Below, piece by piece: positions 20,049-32,346 of a stretch of DNA of 48,000 nucleotides. How positions within the stretch are numbered: position 1 is the first letter of the stretch; each line of letters opens with the position of its first letter. A program made the translations under genes and the position numbers. Source of the DNA: SAR86 cluster bacterium AG-349-I13 (GTDB lineage Bacteria; Pseudomonadota; Gammaproteobacteria; Magnimaribacterales; TMED112); contig QCDB01000001.1 in assembly GCA_003278815.1 (NCBI GenBank), forward strand, positions 1 through 48,000, written 5' to 3'. Below the pieces are notes generated by a model. The model searched no databases and was not told the DNA's origin. It saw nothing but the letters and a program-made list of their open reading frames with translations.

Positions 20049-20797
20049 TATTTTTTCTCGCTTTCATCTTTTTCTTTTACTTCTTCTGTTGGAGCTGCTT
20101 CTTTTGCTTCCTCAACTGGAGCTGCTTCGTCTTTTAAATCATCTACAACTGGCATTAAAGACAGTCTTGCTCCGTCTTTGATTGAAGGAGTTACTTTTAC
20201 AAAGGAACCTATTGATCCAGGAACAGCACCTTTAATAAGAAGTAAATTATCTTCTAAATCTATTTTTTCAATTTCAAGATTTTGAACTGTTGTATTCTTA
20301 TCGCCCATATGTCCAGCCATTTTCTTGCCTTTAAATACTCTTCCAGGGAATTGACATTGTCCAATTGAGCCTGGCGCTCTGTGTGCAAGAGAATTACCAT
20401 GAGTAGCATCTTGTGTCTTAAAATTATGTCTTTTTACTACTCCAGCAAATCCTTTACCTTTCGATACACCTGATACATCGACTTTATTTAATTCGGTGAA
20501 TGGATGTAAAGTAATTTCTTTAGAGTCTTGTAAGAAATTAAACTCTTCTTCGGATAAGTTAAATTCTGTTAAGTAACCTTTTTTGGCATCATTGTCTTTA
20601 AATTTTTTTTCTAAACTTTTCGATACATTTTTCTTAGACCCAAAATTTACTTGAACAGCATAATAGCCGTCTTTTTCTGGTGTTTTTCTTTGAACAATTT
20701 TACTTTTTGCAACTTCGATAACTGTTACAGGGACTGAAGTTCCGTTATCTTTAAAGACACGCGTCATCCCAAGTTTTGTTCCAATTACACCAAGCAT
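20048..20797 (-). CDS. rplC: 50S ribosomal protein L3 with acidic C-terminal tail
   Basis: A 249-residue L3 (E. coli 209). The core shows MLGVIGTKLGMTRVF, VSGVSKGKGFAGVVKRHNF and GSIGQCQFPGRVFKGKKMAGHMG, the W-loop region contacting the peptidyl-transferase centre. After about residue 213 comes a Glu/Ala/Lys tail with two EAAP-x-EE-x-KE units. The tail coding DNA carries a 12-nt direct repeat (20090-20101 and 20117-20128). Core function is certain; the tail has no known role. Confidence 0.96.
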   Translation of the reverse strand: MLGVIGTKLGMTRVFKDNGTSVPVTVIEVAKSKIVQRKTPEKDGYYAVQVNFGSKKNVSKSLEKKFKDNDAKKGYLTEFNLSEEEFNFLQDSKEITLHPFTELNKVDVSGVSKGKGFAGVVKRHNFKTQDATHGNSLAHRAPGSIGQCQFPGRVFKGKKMAGHMGDKNTTVQNLEIEKIDLEDNLLLIKGAVPGSIGSFVKVTPSIKDGARLSLMPVVDDLKDEAAPVEEAKEAAPTEEVKEKDESEKK

Positions 20798-20798
20798 T

Positions 20799-21110
20799 TT
20801 AATTTAGGGTTATTTTGACATCCACTCCGGCAGCAATATCTAAACGCATGAGAGCGTCAACAGTTTGCTCAGTGGGGTTAATAATATCGAATAATCTTTT
20901 GTGTGTTCTAGTCTCATATTGGTCACGGGCATCTTTGTCTTTGTGAGGGGAAATGAGGACTGTAAGCCTTTCTTTTTTGACAGGCAAAGGAATAGGGCCG
21001 ACAACTTTTGCGCCGGTTTTAGTGACAGTCTCAAGAATTTCTTTCGTTGATTTGTCTATCAACTTATGATCGAAAGCCTTAAGTTTTATTCTAATTTTTT
21101 GCTGTTCCAT
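20799..21110 (-). CDS. rpsJ: 30S ribosomal protein S10 (NusE)
   Basis: A 103-residue S10: [52 protein letters not shown] and a C-terminal VDVKITL. It serves in the 30S head and as NusE in antitermination, bridging to NusG (encoded at 34478). It is the first gene of the S10 segment, preceded by a strong promoter in the 66-nt gap after fusA. Confidence 0.98.
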   Translation of the reverse strand: MEQQKIRIKLKAFDHKLIDKSTKEILETVTKTGAKVVGPIPLPVKKERLTVLISPHKDKDARDQYETRTHKRLFDIINPTEQTVDALMRLDIAAGVDVKITLN

Positions 21111-21138
21111 AAACCCCTTTTAGATTAGAAAGACCACG

Positions 21139-21167
21139 ATTTTAAGGCTTTAAATAGGGACTGTCAA
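21139..21167 (-). promoter_or_regulatory. Promoter for rpsJ (S10-spc-alpha genes)
   Basis: On the reverse strand, TTGACA (21167-21162), exactly 17 nt, then TAAAAT (21144-21139). This is a perfect -35, optimal spacing and a five-of-six -10 in the only gap between fusA and rpsJ. The predicted start near 21132 gives a leader of about 22 nt containing AAAAGGGG ahead of the ATG. It is one of the clearest promoters in the window. Confidence 0.75.
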
Positions 21168-21176
21168 AGGATTTAT

Positions 21177-23264
21177 CTAATTCTTACTGATAATTTCTTC
21201 TGTTAAATTTGAGGGTACTTCAAGGTATTTTTTAAACTCCATGGTATATGTTGCTCTACCTTGTGTTGCAGAACGAAGATCCGTAGCATATCCAAACATT
21301 TCAGATAGTGGCACTAACGCCGTAATTGCCTTTCCAGAGGGGATATCATCCATATTTTGAACTTGTCCTCTTCTTCTATTCAAGTCTCCAACAACATCTC
21401 CCATGTAATCTTCTGGGGTTACAACCTCTACATCCATCATTGGTTCAAGAAGTATTGGATTAGCTTTTAATGCTCCATCTTTAGTTGCCATGGAACCAGC
21501 AAGCTTAAATGCCATTTCACTTGAATCAACTTCATGGTACGAACCATCATAAAGTGTTACTTTTACACCTTGTAGCGGATAACCTGCAACTACTCCATTT
21601 TGGAGTTGCTCTTGAACTCCTTTCTGCACAGCTGGTATATACTCCTTTGGTATCGATCCACCTTTGATTTCATCTACAAATTCAAATTCTTCTTCACAAG
21701 GTTCCATTCTCATTAATACGTGCCCATATTGGCCTTTACCACCTGATTGTTTAGCATATTTATGTTCTACTTCTACGTTTGAAGTTATTGCTTCTCTATA
21801 CGCAACCTGAGGCTTACCTACATTTGCTTCAACACTAAACTCTCTTTTCATCCTTTCAACAAGAACTTCCAAGTGTAATTCCCCCATTCCTGAAATAATC
21901 GTTTGGCCTGATTCTTCATCAGAGCTTACTCTAAATGAAGGATCTTCTTGAGCTAACTTACCTAATGCGATGGACATTTTTTCTTGATCTGGTTTTGATT
22001 TAGGTTCGACTGCAAGAGATATAACTGGTTCTGGAAATTCCATTCTCTCCAATACAACAAGATCTTTAGCATCTGAGAGCGTATCACCTGTTGTAACATT
22101 CTTAAGACCAATACAAGCAGCTATGTCACCTGCTCTAACTTCTTTAATTTCTTCTCTGTTGTTTGAATGCATTTGTACCATTCTCCCAATTCTTTCTTTA
22201 TCGTCCTTTACTGTGTTTATGACTCCATCTCCTTGAGATAAAACACCCGAATAAACTCTCACAAATGTTAAGTTTCCGACAAAAGGATCAGTTGCAATTT
22301 TAAATGCTAAGGCTGAGAAAGGTTCCTCATCGCTAGAGCTTCTTGAAGCAGCCTGCTCTGTTTTAGGATTTACTCCTTCAATTGCCTTAACTTCGTCAGG
22401 TGCCGGCAAATACTCTATGACTGCATCCAAAACGGCTTGTACTCCTTTGTTTTTGAACGCTGAACCGCATAGTGCAAGAGTAATTTCGTTTGCTAGAACC
22501 CTCTCTCTTAAACCCTTTTTTATGTCACCTTCATCCAAGTCTCCTGTCTCAAGATATTTTTCCATTAATTCTTCGTTAGCTTCTGCGGCAGCTTCAACAA
22601 GTTGTTCTCTTAAAGAATCACACTTTGAAACTAGGTCTTCAGGAATATCAGTGTATTCAAACGTTGAACCCTTATCTGCTTCATTCCAAGTAATTGTTTT
22701 CATTTTAATAAGATCAATTACACCTTTGAAATTATCTTCTGCCCCGATGTTGTATTGAATAGGAACCACAGTTGCTCCTAGCCTTTCTCTTATTTGACCA
22801 ACAACTCTTTCAAAATCTGCTCCAGCTCTATCCATTTTATTTACAAAGACAATTCTTGGTACTTCATATCTATTTGCTTGTCTCCAAACAGTCTCAGATT
22901 GCGGTTGAACACCTGAGGAACCACAAAATACAACTACTGCACCATCTAACACTCTAAGAGAACGTTCCACTTCAATGGTAAAGTCAACGTGACCAGGGGT
23001 ATCAATAATATTTACCCTATGTTCTTCAAATTGTTGCTCCATGCCACTCCAAAAACATGTTGTGGCTGCTGAAGTAATTGTTATTCCTCTCTCTTGTTCT
23101 TGCTCCATCCAGTCCATAACAGCTGCGCCATCATGAACTTCACCAATTTTATGTGAAATACCTGTATAGAATAAAACTCTTTCTGTTGTCGTTGTTTTAC
23201 CAGCATCAACATGAGCACATATTCCTATGTTTCTATATCTATTTAGTGGTGTTTTTCTTGCCAT
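21177..23264 (-). CDS. fusA: Elongation factor G
   Basis: A 695-residue translocase. G1 [12 protein letters not shown] lies at 17-28, DTPGHVDF follows, and [10 protein letters not shown] is the G4 region. Domain IV contains [14 protein letters not shown] and [13 protein letters not shown]. Length fits classical EF-G (E. coli 704). It follows rpsG by 2 nt. Unlike E. coli and many gammaproteobacteria, no tuf gene follows; rpsJ comes next. Confidence 0.98.
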   Translation of the reverse strand: MARKTPLNRYRNIGICAHVDAGKTTTTERVLFYTGISHKIGEVHDGAAVMDWMEQEQERGITITSAATTCFWSGMEQQFEEHRVNIIDTPGHVDFTIEVERSLRVLDGAVVVFCGSSGVQPQSETVWRQANRYEVPRIVFVNKMDRAGADFERVVGQIRERLGATVVPIQYNIGAEDNFKGVIDLIKMKTITWNEADKGSTFEYTDIPEDLVSKCDSLREQLVEAAAEANEELMEKYLETGDLDEGDIKKGLRERVLANEITLALCGSAFKNKGVQAVLDAVIEYLPAPDEVKAIEGVNPKTEQAASRSSSDEEPFSALAFKIATDPFVGNLTFVRVYSGVLSQGDGVINTVKDDKERIGRMVQMHSNNREEIKEVRAGDIAACIGLKNVTTGDTLSDAKDLVVLERMEFPEPVISLAVEPKSKPDQEKMSIALGKLAQEDPSFRVSSDEESGQTIISGMGELHLEVLVERMKREFSVEANVGKPQVAYREAITSNVEVEHKYAKQSGGKGQYGHVLMRMEPCEEEFEFVDEIKGGSIPKEYIPAVQKGVQEQLQNGVVAGYPLQGVKVTLYDGSYHEVDSSEMAFKLAGSMATKDGALKANPILLEPMMDVEVVTPEDYMGDVVGDLNRRRGQVQNMDDIPSGKAITALVPLSEMFGYATDLRSATQGRATYTMEFKKYLEVPSNLTEEIISKN

Positions 23265-23266
23265 TA

Positions 23267-23737
23267 TTAAAACCTGAAGTGAGCAAAGGCTTTATTTGCT
23301 TCTGCCATTCTGTGCATATCTTCTTTCTTCTTAACCGCTGATCCTTTTCCATCTTTTGCTTCTTTAAGCTCAGCTGCTAATCTTGCAGGCATAGATTTTT
23401 CCTTTCTATTTCTTGCAGCTTCCACTATCCATCTCATAGCTAAGGCAGTTCTTCTCTTTGCTCTTACTTCGACTGGAACTTGATATGTTGCGCCACCTAT
23501 TCTTCTTGATCGTACTTCGACTACTGGTGCTACTTGGTCCAATATTTTTTTGAATACTTCGACTAGATCTTCTCCTTTGCTATCTTTCTCTAATTGTTCA
23601 AAGGCTCCATAGACTATGCTCTCAGCAATAGATTTTTTTCCATCAACCATAAGTTGATTCATGAACTTTGCAATAATTTCACTCTCATACTTCGAATCGG
23701 GAATAATTTTTCTTTTGGGTGCAGCTCTTCTTCTCAT
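23267..23737 (-). CDS. rpsG: 30S ribosomal protein S7
   Basis: A 156-residue S7: [21 protein letters not shown] at the start, [36 protein letters not shown] and a C-terminal [13 protein letters not shown]. It organises the 30S head. It shares one base with rpsL, so the ~100-nt rpsL-rpsG spacer that carries the S7 feedback site in E. coli is absent. Confidence 0.98.
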   Translation of the reverse strand: MRRRAAPKRKIIPDSKYESEIIAKFMNQLMVDGKKSIAESIVYGAFEQLEKDSKGEDLVEVFKKILDQVAPVVEVRSRRIGGATYQVPVEVRAKRRTALAMRWIVEAARNRKEKSMPARLAAELKEAKDGKGSAVKKKEDMHRMAEANKAFAHFRF

Positions 23738-24108
23738 TATTTACCTTTTTTGGCACCATATTTTGAACGACCTTGCTTACGTTCTGAAACTCCTGAGGTA
23801 TCTAAGGCGCCCCTCACAGTATGATATCTGACACCAGGCAAGTCTTTTACTCTGCCGCCTCTGATTAGAACAACTGAGTGCTCCTGTAAGTTATGGCCTT
23901 CGCCCCCGATATATGATGTAACCTCAAATCCTGACGTAAGTTTAACCCTGCAAACTTTTCTCAAAGCTGAGTTAGGTTTTTTTGGAGTTGTTGTATATAC
24001 ACGAGTACACACACCTCTTCTTTGAGGGCAATTTTTTAATGCCGGAACATCACTCTTAGAAGCTTTTGTTCTCCGAGGTTTCCTAACTAATTGATTAATT
24101 GTAGCCAT
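23737..24108 (-). CDS. rpsL: 30S ribosomal protein S12
   Basis: A 123-residue S12 with [19 protein letters not shown] (Lys43, the streptomycin-sensitive state), [29 protein letters not shown] and [10 protein letters not shown] at the end. It monitors decoding. It has its own promoter in the 45-nt gap after rpoC. Confidence 0.98.
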   Translation of the reverse strand: MATINQLVRKPRRTKASKSDVPALKNCPQRRGVCTRVYTTTPKKPNSALRKVCRVKLTSGFEVTSYIGGEGHNLQEHSVVLIRGGRVKDLPGVRYHTVRGALDTSGVSERKQGRSKYGAKKGK

Positions 24109-24121
24109 TTTTAAAAACTGA

Positions 24122-24150
24122 ATAATAAAGCAGTGCTATTCATGGGTCAA
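24122..24150 (-). promoter_or_regulatory. Promoter for rpsL-rpsG-fusA
   Basis: On the reverse strand, TTGACC (24150-24145), 17 nt, then TATTAT (24127-24122), between rpoC and rpsL. The predicted start near 24115 lies about 7 nt before the rpsL ATG, implying a leaderless or almost leaderless mRNA. There is no Shine-Dalgarno-like sequence just before the ATG (the leader is TTTTTAAAA-like). Confidence 0.65.
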
Positions 24151-24153
24151 TCT

Positions 24154-27100
24154 TTACTGGAAGCTTTCTAATAGTTCTTTTTTCAATGCTTCTTCTATAT
24201 CTTGAATTTCCTCTGAGGAAACACTTGCTTTTTGATTAGCCGCAAAGCCTGTTCCTGCTGGAATTAACCTTCCAACAACGACATTCTCTTTTAGACCTCT
24301 TAAAGTATCTTTTTTGCTTGTAACCGCAGCTTCTGTTAAAACTCTTGTTGTTTCTTGGAAAGAAGCAGCTGAAACAAATGAATCAGTCGATAGAGCAGCT
24401 TTTGTTATACCAAGAAGCATTCTGTCAAATATCGCAGGCTTCTTATCTGATGCAACTAAATTTTTATTTGATGATCTAACTTTTGTAAGCTCCACTACAT
24501 CACCTTCTAGATATTCACTATCTCCCGGATCAGTGATTGTTACTTTTTTCATCATCTGTCTGCTTATTGTTTCAATGTGTTTATCGTTAATTACAACACC
24601 TTGGAGTCGATATACATCTTGCACTTCCGCTATTAAGTGTTTAGCAAGCTCTTCAACACCATGCATTGCCAATAAACTGTGAGTGTCTACAGGACCATGG
24701 CATAAAATATCTCCTTTCTCCACATAATCACCCTCTAAGAATGAAACAGCTCTGTATTTCTGAATCATCATCTCAACTGGTTCGCCTTTATCAGGTGTAA
24801 TTACAAGCCTTTTTCTTCCTTTTGTTTCTTTACCATATGAAAGAACACCTGATGCTTCAGCATAAATCGAACCATCTTTAGGTTTTCTTGCTTCAAATAA
24901 ATCTGCAACTCTAGGCAAACCACCTGTAATATCTTTTGTCTTTGTACCCTCTACAGGCACCCTAGCTATAAACTCACCCGTAGAAACTTTATTGCCATTA
25001 TTCTTCATAAGAATAGATTTAGATGGTAACGAATAAGATGCGATAACCTTTTTCTTTGCATCTAAAACAGTGATAGATGGTGTCATGCCTTTTCCTTTCA
25101 CAGGCCTGTCATTAACATCGATTACTTCTCTTGTTGTAGAGCCTGTAAGGTCATCTACATCAACTTTCATTGTTACGTCTTCTGACAAATCGTTGAACGA
25201 AACTGTACCCTCAACTTCTGCAATAATCGGAAGTGTTAAAGGGTCCCACTTGGCAATTAATGTTCCAGGATCTACTTTTGCATTGTCTGAATATAGCAAC
25301 TCAGCACCGTAAGGAATAGAGTATTTCTCAAGGAGGTTTTCGTCGTCATCTTGAATTGTAAAATGAGCATTTCTTGATACAACAACTAATTCTCCGTTTT
25401 TCTTTGCAACAGTTTTTAGCGAACTATCGAATACAATAGTTCCACCCCTTAAAGTTGTAACAGAATCATCCTCTGCTGAACCAGAGGCTGCACCTCCAAT
25501 ATGGAAAGTTCTCATTGTGAGCTGAGTGCCAGGTTCTCCAATAGATTGGGCAGCAACAACACCAACAGCCTCACCAATGTGAACAAGATGTCCTCTAGCT
25601 AAATCTCTTCCATAACACTTAGCACACAATCCTTGAGATGCTTCACAAGTTATAGGCGATCTAATTTTAACTTTTTTGATACCTGAATTTTGTACCTCTA
25701 CTGATGTTTCTTCGTCGAATAAATGGCCTTTTTTGAATAGGACTTTTCCATCCTTCTTAATATCTTCTTGTAAAACTCTACCTAGGATTCTTTCAGAGAT
25801 TGTTTGAATAACCGAAGCACCATCAATAATTGCTTCAACAGTAATACCGTCCTCAGTACCGCAATCTTCAGAAGTAATTACCACATCTTGGGATACATCA
25901 ACAAGTCTTCTTGTTAAATATCCGGAGTTAGCTGTTTTTAAAGCTGTATCCGCTAGACCTTTTCGAGCACCATGAGTAGAAGTGAAATATTCAAGCATTG
26001 ATAATCCCTCTCTAAAGTTAGAAGTGATGGCACTTTCAATAATGCTCCCATCTGGCTTAGACATCAGACCTCTCATTCCTGCAAGCTGCCTGATTTGTGC
26101 TGGCGAACCTCTTGCTCCAGAATCAGCATACATAAATACGCTATTAAATGAAGGCGTGACTACTTCGTTTCCATCCTTATCAGTTTCAACTTTATCTCCC
26201 AAAGCTCCCATCATTGAATTAGCTACTTTTTCATTTGTTCTAGACCATATATCAATAATCTTGTTATATTTTTCACCTTTAGTTAATAATCCTGACTCAA
26301 ATTGCTGTTCAATGCCTTGAACTTCATTTTCTGCATTTGTAATAATTGCAGTTTTGTCATCTGGGATTTCAAAATCATTTACACCAATTGATGCACCTGA
26401 CGAAGTAGAATACTCAAAACCAAGGTACATTAGCTTATCAGCAAATAAGACAGATTCTTTTAAACCAAAATCTTTATATACACTAGCAATAAGACTTAAT
26501 AAATCTTTCTTTTTGAGAGTTTTATTAACTTTTTCAAATTTCAAACCAGCAGGCATGATTTCGTATAAAAGGCATCTTCCAACTGTTGTTTCGTAAAGAT
26601 TCTTTTCATCACCTTCTTTAACTCTAACTTTAATTTTTGTATGTAGATTAATTTGTTTTTCTAGGAATGCTCGTTTAACCTCATGTACATCAACAAATGA
26701 TCTACCTTCTCCTGGAAGATCAAAGTCTTCTTTAGTTAAGTAATATATTCCTAGCACAACATCTTGGTTAGGTTGAATAATTGGTTCACCACTTGCTGGT
26801 GAAAGTATATTATTCGTTGACATCATAAGAGCTCTTGCCTCAAGTTGTGCCTCTAGTGATAGAGGAACATGAACAGCCATTTGATCTCCGTCGAAGTCTG
26901 CATTAAAAGCTACACAAACAAGAGGATGTAACTGAATAGCTTTTCCTTCAATTAATACTGGCTCAAATGCTTGTATACCCAATCTATGAAGAGTTGGTGC
27001 TCTATTTAATAGAACAGGATGTTCTCGTATGACCTCATCTAGACAATCCCAAACTTCTGGCGTTTCTTCTTCAACCAACTGTTTGGCAGCCTTTATTGTA

Positions 27101-28272
27101 ATTGTTATGCCTTTTTGCTCAAGCTTATTGAAAATGAATGGTTTAAAAAGTTCCAATGCCATTTTCTTTGGCAATCCACATTGATGAAGCTTCAATGTTG
27201 GACCAGACACTACTACTGATCTTCCAGAGTAATCAACCCTTTTACCAAGAAGATTTTGTCTAAATCTTCCTTGCTTTCCTTTAATCATATCTGCAAGTGA
27301 TTTAAGAGGTCTTTTATTTGTACCTAAAATTGCTCTACCTCTTCTACCGTTATCCAATAAGGCATCTACAGATTCTTGTAACATTCTTTTTTCATTTCTA
27401 ACAATTATTTCTGGAGCTCCAAGCTCTAATAAACGTTTTAATCTGTTATTCCTGTTGATAACTCTTCTGTAAAGATCATTAAGATCAGAAGTAGCAAACC
27501 TTCCACCGTCTAATGGGACGAGCGGTCTCAAATCAGGAGGCAATACTGGAAGAACATTCATGATCATCCATTCTGGTTTTTGACCACTTTCTTTAAATGC
27601 TTCCATTAGTTTTAATCTTTTCTGAAGTTTTTTAATTTTCGTCTCAGAGTTACTTGTATTTAATTCTTCACGAATCTGCTGCGTTTCTTTCTCTAAATCT
27701 ACCTCTGAGAGTAAGATCTGAACTGCTTCAGCTCCCATCATCGCTTTGAAATCCTCGTCATATTCATCAAGCGCTTCATAATATTCATCTTCGGTTAATA
27801 ATTGGCCTTTCTTAAGATCGGTGATACCTGCATCAACCACAACAAAGCTTTCATAGTAAAGGACTCTTTCAATTTCTCTCAAAGTCATATCTAGGAATAG
27901 GCCTATTCTTGAAGGCAGAGACTTTAGGAACCAAATGTGTGCAACCGGTGAAGCAAGCTCGATATGGCCCATTCTTTCTCTACGGACTTTGGTAGCAGTT
28001 ACTTCAACGCCACATTTCTCGCATATTACACCTCTGTGCTTTCTTCTTTTATACTTTCCGCACAGACACTCAAAATCTTTAATTGGTCCAAAAATTCTCG
28101 CACAAAACAAACCATCTCTTTCAGGCTTAAAAGTTCTGTAATTTATTGTTTCAGGTTTTTTGACCTCTCCCCAAGACCAAGATCTGATCATTTGTGGTGA
28201 TGCTAATCCACAAGAGATAAGATCAAAGTTTCTCTTTGAACTACGATTTATATTTTTAATTATATCTTGCAT
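24154..28272 (-). CDS. rpoC: DNA-directed RNA polymerase subunit beta'
   Basis: A 1372-residue beta' with the N-terminal zinc finger [20 protein letters not shown], the catalytic [12 protein letters not shown] near residue 455 with its three Mg2+-binding Asp residues, and the second zinc site around [14 protein letters not shown] start it at the ATG at 28272 ([12 protein letters not shown]), one base after the rpoB stop, as in homologues. An in-frame ATG at 28296 would add eight residues inside rpoB. Slightly shorter than E. coli beta' (1407). Confidence 0.97.
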   Translation of the reverse strand: MQDIIKNINRSSKRNFDLISCGLASPQMIRSWSWGEVKKPETINYRTFKPERDGLFCARIFGPIKDFECLCGKYKRRKHRGVICEKCGVEVTATKVRRERMGHIELASPVAHIWFLKSLPSRIGLFLDMTLREIERVLYYESFVVVDAGITDLKKGQLLTEDEYYEALDEYDEDFKAMMGAEAVQILLSEVDLEKETQQIREELNTSNSETKIKKLQKRLKLMEAFKESGQKPEWMIMNVLPVLPPDLRPLVPLDGGRFATSDLNDLYRRVINRNNRLKRLLELGAPEIIVRNEKRMLQESVDALLDNGRRGRAILGTNKRPLKSLADMIKGKQGRFRQNLLGKRVDYSGRSVVVSGPTLKLHQCGLPKKMALELFKPFIFNKLEQKGITITIKAAKQLVEEETPEVWDCLDEVIREHPVLLNRAPTLHRLGIQAFEPVLIEGKAIQLHPLVCVAFNADFDGDQMAVHVPLSLEAQLEARALMMSTNNILSPASGEPIIQPNQDVVLGIYYLTKEDFDLPGEGRSFVDVHEVKRAFLEKQINLHTKIKVRVKEGDEKNLYETTVGRCLLYEIMPAGLKFEKVNKTLKKKDLLSLIASVYKDFGLKESVLFADKLMYLGFEYSTSSGASIGVNDFEIPDDKTAIITNAENEVQGIEQQFESGLLTKGEKYNKIIDIWSRTNEKVANSMMGALGDKVETDKDGNEVVTPSFNSVFMYADSGARGSPAQIRQLAGMRGLMSKPDGSIIESAITSNFREGLSMLEYFTSTHGARKGLADTALKTANSGYLTRRLVDVSQDVVITSEDCGTEDGITVEAIIDGASVIQTISERILGRVLQEDIKKDGKVLFKKGHLFDEETSVEVQNSGIKKVKIRSPITCEASQGLCAKCYGRDLARGHLVHIGEAVGVVAAQSIGEPGTQLTMRTFHIGGAASGSAEDDSVTTLRGGTIVFDSSLKTVAKKNGELVVVSRNAHFTIQDDDENLLEKYSIPYGAELLYSDNAKVDPGTLIAKWDPLTLPIIAEVEGTVSFNDLSEDVTMKVDVDDLTGSTTREVIDVNDRPVKGKGMTPSITVLDAKKKVIASYSLPSKSILMKNNGNKVSTGEFIARVPVEGTKTKDITGGLPRVADLFEARKPKDGSIYAEASGVLSYGKETKGRKRLVITPDKGEPVEMMIQKYRAVSFLEGDYVEKGDILCHGPVDTHSLLAMHGVEELAKHLIAEVQDVYRLQGVVINDKHIETISRQMMKKVTITDPGDSEYLEGDVVELTKVRSSNKNLVASDKKPAIFDRMLLGITKAALSTDSFVSAASFQETTRVLTEAAVTSKKDTLRGLKENVVVGRLIPAGTGFAANQKASVSSEEIQDIEEALKKELLESFQ

Positions 28273-28273
28273 A

Positions 28274-31200
28274 TTAATTTTCTTTTGAGTCCTCAAGCTC
28301 TAAGTTTATACCTAATGCCTTAATCTCTTTACTAAGGACATTGAATGATTCTGGAACACCTGATTCAACTTCATAGTTTCCATCAACTATATTTTTGTAA
28401 ACTTTTGATCTTCCAGATATATCGTCTGACTTTACAGTAAGCATTTCTTGTAATGTGTAAGATGCTCCATAAGCTTCTAAAGCCCATACTTCCATTTCTC
28501 CAAATCTTTGGCCACCAAACTGAGCTTTCCCACCTAATGGTTGCTGCGTAACTAGACTATATGATCCTGTTGATCTTGCATGCATTTTATCATCAACCAA
28601 ATGGTTAAGTTTTAACATATACATATACCCAACTGTCACAGGTCTATCAAATTTCTCGCCAGTTCTACCGTCATATAACTCAAACTGTCCACTATCAGGC
28701 AAATCAGCGTAGTTGAGCAATTCTTTTATTTGATGTTCATTAGCTCCATCAAAGACCGGTGTTGCAAAAGGAACACCTTCTCTTAAATTTTCGGCCAACT
28801 CTCTCACTTCCTGATCTTTGAGTGAATTAATATCATCTTTCTCATGAGGACCAAATGAGTAAATATCTTTTAAAACTTTTTTGATGCTATCCATTTTCTG
28901 ATTAGATTTCATCATTTCATCAATTTTGCTGCCCAAGCCTTTTGCTGCTAACCCTAGGTGCGTCTCTAGAATTTGACCGACATTCATTCTTGAAGGAACA
29001 CCAAGTGGATTAAGCACAATATCGACTGGTTCACCGTTTTCATCATAAGGCATGTCTTCAACTGGTATGATGCTTGATATGACACCTTTATTACCATGTC
29101 TACCTGCGAGCTTATCACCAGCTTGAATTTTTCTTTTGACAGCTAAATAAACTTTGATCACAGATAAGACACCTGGAGCTAAGTCATTTCCACCTTCGAT
29201 CTTTTTCTTGAAGATTGCCATTTTTTCTTTATTTTCTGACTGATATTTCTTGAACTGGTCAGCAATGTTCTTTTGAAGATCTGTAACTTTCTTGTTCTTC
29301 ACCTTTATTTTAAGAATAGTATCCAAATCCATTTCATTCACAGAATCTAAGGTAATTTTCCCTTTAGCTGTAATAAGATTCTCTTTTTTTAGTGCTTGTA
29401 CTAGTGTGTTTTTAAGAGAATTGGTTACGATTCTCATTTCATCATCTAAATCTTTACTAAATTCGGACGTCATCAAAGATTCATTACTTTTAGCTCTAGG
29501 ATTTTTTTCAGCACCGTCTCTTGTAAAGATTTGTACATCTATTACAGTACCTGAAACACTTGATGGAACTCTTAATGAAGTATCCTTTATATCAGAAGCT
29601 TTCTCTCCAAAAATAGCTTTTAAAAGTTTTTCCTCTGGCGATAATTGAGATTCACCTTTTGGAGTTACCTTGCCTACCAAGATATCTCCTGCTTCAACTT
29701 TAGCACCAACATACACAATTCCATTTTCATCTAGCTTGGATAACGCTGATTCACTTACTCCAGGAATATCAGAAGTGATTTCTTCCATACCAAGCTTAGT
29801 GTCACGGGTAATACAGGTTAATTCTTGAATATGTATGCTTGTAAGTCTGTCTTCTTGAACAACCCTCTCAGAAACTAAAATTGAATCCTCATAATTAAAA
29901 CCATTCCATGGCATAAAAGCTATTCTCATGTTTTGTCCAATTGCCAATTCGCCTAAATCAATTGAAGGTCCATCAGCTATTATGTCGCCTGCTTTTACAT
30001 GATCACCTTTTTTGACAAGCGGTCTTTGATTAACGCATGTATTCTGGTTTGATCGTGTATATTTAATTAGGTTATAAATATCAACGCTTACACTGTCGCC
30101 TGAGGAAACCTTGATAACAATTCGCCCACCATCAACTGAATCAATGACACCAGCATTTCTAGCTTCAACACAAGAACCTGAATCTCTTGCAACCTGTCTC
30201 TCTAAACCGGTTCCGACAAGAGGTTTTTGCGGAATTAGTGTTGGTACTGCCTGACGCATCATATTCGAACCCATTAATGCTCTGTTTGCATCATTGTTTT
30301 CCAAAAACGGTATTAGCGAGGCAGCTACAGATAAAACCTGTTTTGGGGAAACATCCATCAAAGATATCATGCCTACACTAACAAGGCTGGTTTCGCCCTG
30401 ATGTCTTGCTGTTACAAATTCATTTTGAATTTTACCCTTTTTGTCGACCTCTACATTTGCTTGAGCTATGTAGTGGTTGCTTTCCATAATTGGAGAAAGG
30501 TAAATAATTTCATTTGTAACTTTTCCATCTTTAACTACTCGATAAGGTGTTTCAATGAAACCATATTTATCTGTTCGAGCATATGTTGATAGAGAATTAA
30601 TAAGACCAATATTGGGACCTTCAGGTGTTTCTATAGGACAAACTCTTCCGTAGTGAGTTGGATGAACATCTCTTACTTCAAAGCCTGCTCTTTCTCTTGA
30701 TAACCCTCCAGGCCCTAAAGCCGAAACTCTTCTTTTATGTGTAACCTCAGCTAGTGGATTATTTTGGTCCATAAATTGAGAAAGTTGGCTGGAACCAAAA
30801 AATTCTTTAAATGCTGCTGTTATTGGTTTTGCGTTGATGAGGTCAGAAGGTTTATATCCTTCAGTTTCTGCCATTCCCAATCTATCTTTGACAGCTCTTT
30901 CAACTCTAACAAGTGCAATTCTAAGTTGGTTGGCTGTCATTTCTCCGACAGATCTGATTCTTCTATTTCCTAAGTGATCAATGTCATCAACTGTATCTCT
31001 TCCATTTCTTATATCTACAAGTTTCTTCAATACTGCAACAATATCCTCTTTTGTAAGGACATAAGTATCTGACCTATCTTCGATTTTTAGTCTCCAGTTG
31101 AGTTTCATTCGACCAACATCAGAAAGATCGTATCTATCAGTTGAAAAAAATAAATTATTAAATAATACTTCTGTAGATTCTTTTGTAGGTGGTTCGCCTG

Positions 31201-32329
31201 GTCTCAACATTCTATAGATATCTACAAGAGCTTCTGCTCTTGTTCTGCTTGGATCATTTCTCAATGTATCAGCTATGAATGACCCACTATCTATTGTGTT
31301 TACATATAAGATATCAAACTCTTCTGAATTTAGTTCTAAAATTTTCTTTAGAGAAGTTTTATCTAATAAAGTATTTGTCTCATACAGTATTTCGCCTGTT
31401 TCTTTATCAATTATGTCTTGTCCAAGTGTTTGACCAATAAAATCATCAAATTCAACATGAATTAGTCCATTTTTTTGTTTAGCATGGTCTGTTGCTACTT
31501 TTGCATTAATTCTTTTTCCTGCAACAACTTTTTTTCCAGACACTTCTATATCGAAATCGAATGCTTTGCCTTTTAACTCTTCAGCAGTTGTAGAAAGATA
31601 AATTTTTCCATTCTTAGTAACTACTTTTATTTTTTTATAAAAAGTATCAAGTATCTCTTGGTCATTCATATCTAATGACTTCAGAATTGCTGTAGCTGGA
31701 AATTTTCTTTTTCTGTCAATTCTTGCGTATATTAAATCTTTTGCATCAAATTCATAATCAAGCCATGAGCCTCTATAAGGAATTATTCTAGCTGCATATA
31801 AAACTTTACCTGATGCATGTGTCTTACCTTTATCATGATCAAAAAATACACCAGGAGATCTATGAAGTTGTGAAACTACTACTCTTTCGGTTCCATTAAC
31901 TACAAAGCTTCCATCTTTTGTCATAACCGGTATTTCTCCTAAAAACACTCTATCTGACATTGGTGTTCCTTTTACCGTCTTGTAACCAGTAGCTTTGTCC
32001 ATAAAGCGTAATTGAAGATTCACATACAATGGCACGGCATATGAAATTCCCTTCATTTTACATTCTTGTGGTGTATATAAACATTCGCCGAGCTCATAAC
32101 TTATATAATCAAGAGCAGCATTGCTTGATGCGCTGTTTATAGGGAATATAGATTTAAAAACTTCTTCTAATCCGCTGTTATCTCTTTTGTCAGGATCAAG
32201 GCCCTCCTGTAAGAATTCAGCATATGAATCAGTTTGAGTCTTAAGAAGATACGGCAAAGCCATGACATTAGGCAGAGTGCCGAATTGTCTTCGAATACGT
32301 TTTTTCTCAGTAAAAGAGTATGTCATCAA
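28274..32329 (-). CDS. rpoB: DNA-directed RNA polymerase subunit beta
   Basis: A 1351-residue beta subunit (E. coli 1342). The rifampicin pocket is intact: [21 protein letters not shown] followed by SALGPGGL, with the sensitive-type Asp, His and Ser. Downstream are [25 protein letters not shown] and [16 protein letters not shown]. It starts 17 nt after rplL and is separated from rpoC by one nucleotide (TAATATG junction). Confidence 0.98.
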   Translation of the reverse strand: MMTYSFTEKKRIRRQFGTLPNVMALPYLLKTQTDSYAEFLQEGLDPDKRDNSGLEEVFKSIFPINSASSNAALDYISYELGECLYTPQECKMKGISYAVPLYVNLQLRFMDKATGYKTVKGTPMSDRVFLGEIPVMTKDGSFVVNGTERVVVSQLHRSPGVFFDHDKGKTHASGKVLYAARIIPYRGSWLDYEFDAKDLIYARIDRKRKFPATAILKSLDMNDQEILDTFYKKIKVVTKNGKIYLSTTAEELKGKAFDFDIEVSGKKVVAGKRINAKVATDHAKQKNGLIHVEFDDFIGQTLGQDIIDKETGEILYETNTLLDKTSLKKILELNSEEFDILYVNTIDSGSFIADTLRNDPSRTRAEALVDIYRMLRPGEPPTKESTEVLFNNLFFSTDRYDLSDVGRMKLNWRLKIEDRSDTYVLTKEDIVAVLKKLVDIRNGRDTVDDIDHLGNRRIRSVGEMTANQLRIALVRVERAVKDRLGMAETEGYKPSDLINAKPITAAFKEFFGSSQLSQFMDQNNPLAEVTHKRRVSALGPGGLSRERAGFEVRDVHPTHYGRVCPIETPEGPNIGLINSLSTYARTDKYGFIETPYRVVKDGKVTNEIIYLSPIMESNHYIAQANVEVDKKGKIQNEFVTARHQGETSLVSVGMISLMDVSPKQVLSVAASLIPFLENNDANRALMGSNMMRQAVPTLIPQKPLVGTGLERQVARDSGSCVEARNAGVIDSVDGGRIVIKVSSGDSVSVDIYNLIKYTRSNQNTCVNQRPLVKKGDHVKAGDIIADGPSIDLGELAIGQNMRIAFMPWNGFNYEDSILVSERVVQEDRLTSIHIQELTCITRDTKLGMEEITSDIPGVSESALSKLDENGIVYVGAKVEAGDILVGKVTPKGESQLSPEEKLLKAIFGEKASDIKDTSLRVPSSVSGTVIDVQIFTRDGAEKNPRAKSNESLMTSEFSKDLDDEMRIVTNSLKNTLVQALKKENLITAKGKITLDSVNEMDLDTILKIKVKNKKVTDLQKNIADQFKKYQSENKEKMAIFKKKIEGGNDLAPGVLSVIKVYLAVKRKIQAGDKLAGRHGNKGVISSIIPVEDMPYDENGEPVDIVLNPLGVPSRMNVGQILETHLGLAAKGLGSKIDEMMKSNQKMDSIKKVLKDIYSFGPHEKDDINSLKDQEVRELAENLREGVPFATPVFDGANEHQIKELLNYADLPDSGQFELYDGRTGEKFDRPVTVGYMYMLKLNHLVDDKMHARSTGSYSLVTQQPLGGKAQFGGQRFGEMEVWALEAYGASYTLQEMLTVKSDDISGRSKVYKNIVDGNYEVESGVPESFNVLSKEIKALGINLELEDSKEN

Positions 32330-32346
32330 ATATAGAGTGTCTGAGT

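Noticed and set aside
28273-28296. Longer rpoC start inside rpoB
   Set aside because: The eight extra residues have no counterpart in beta' proteins; the ATG at 28272 fits the 1-nt junction after rpoB.
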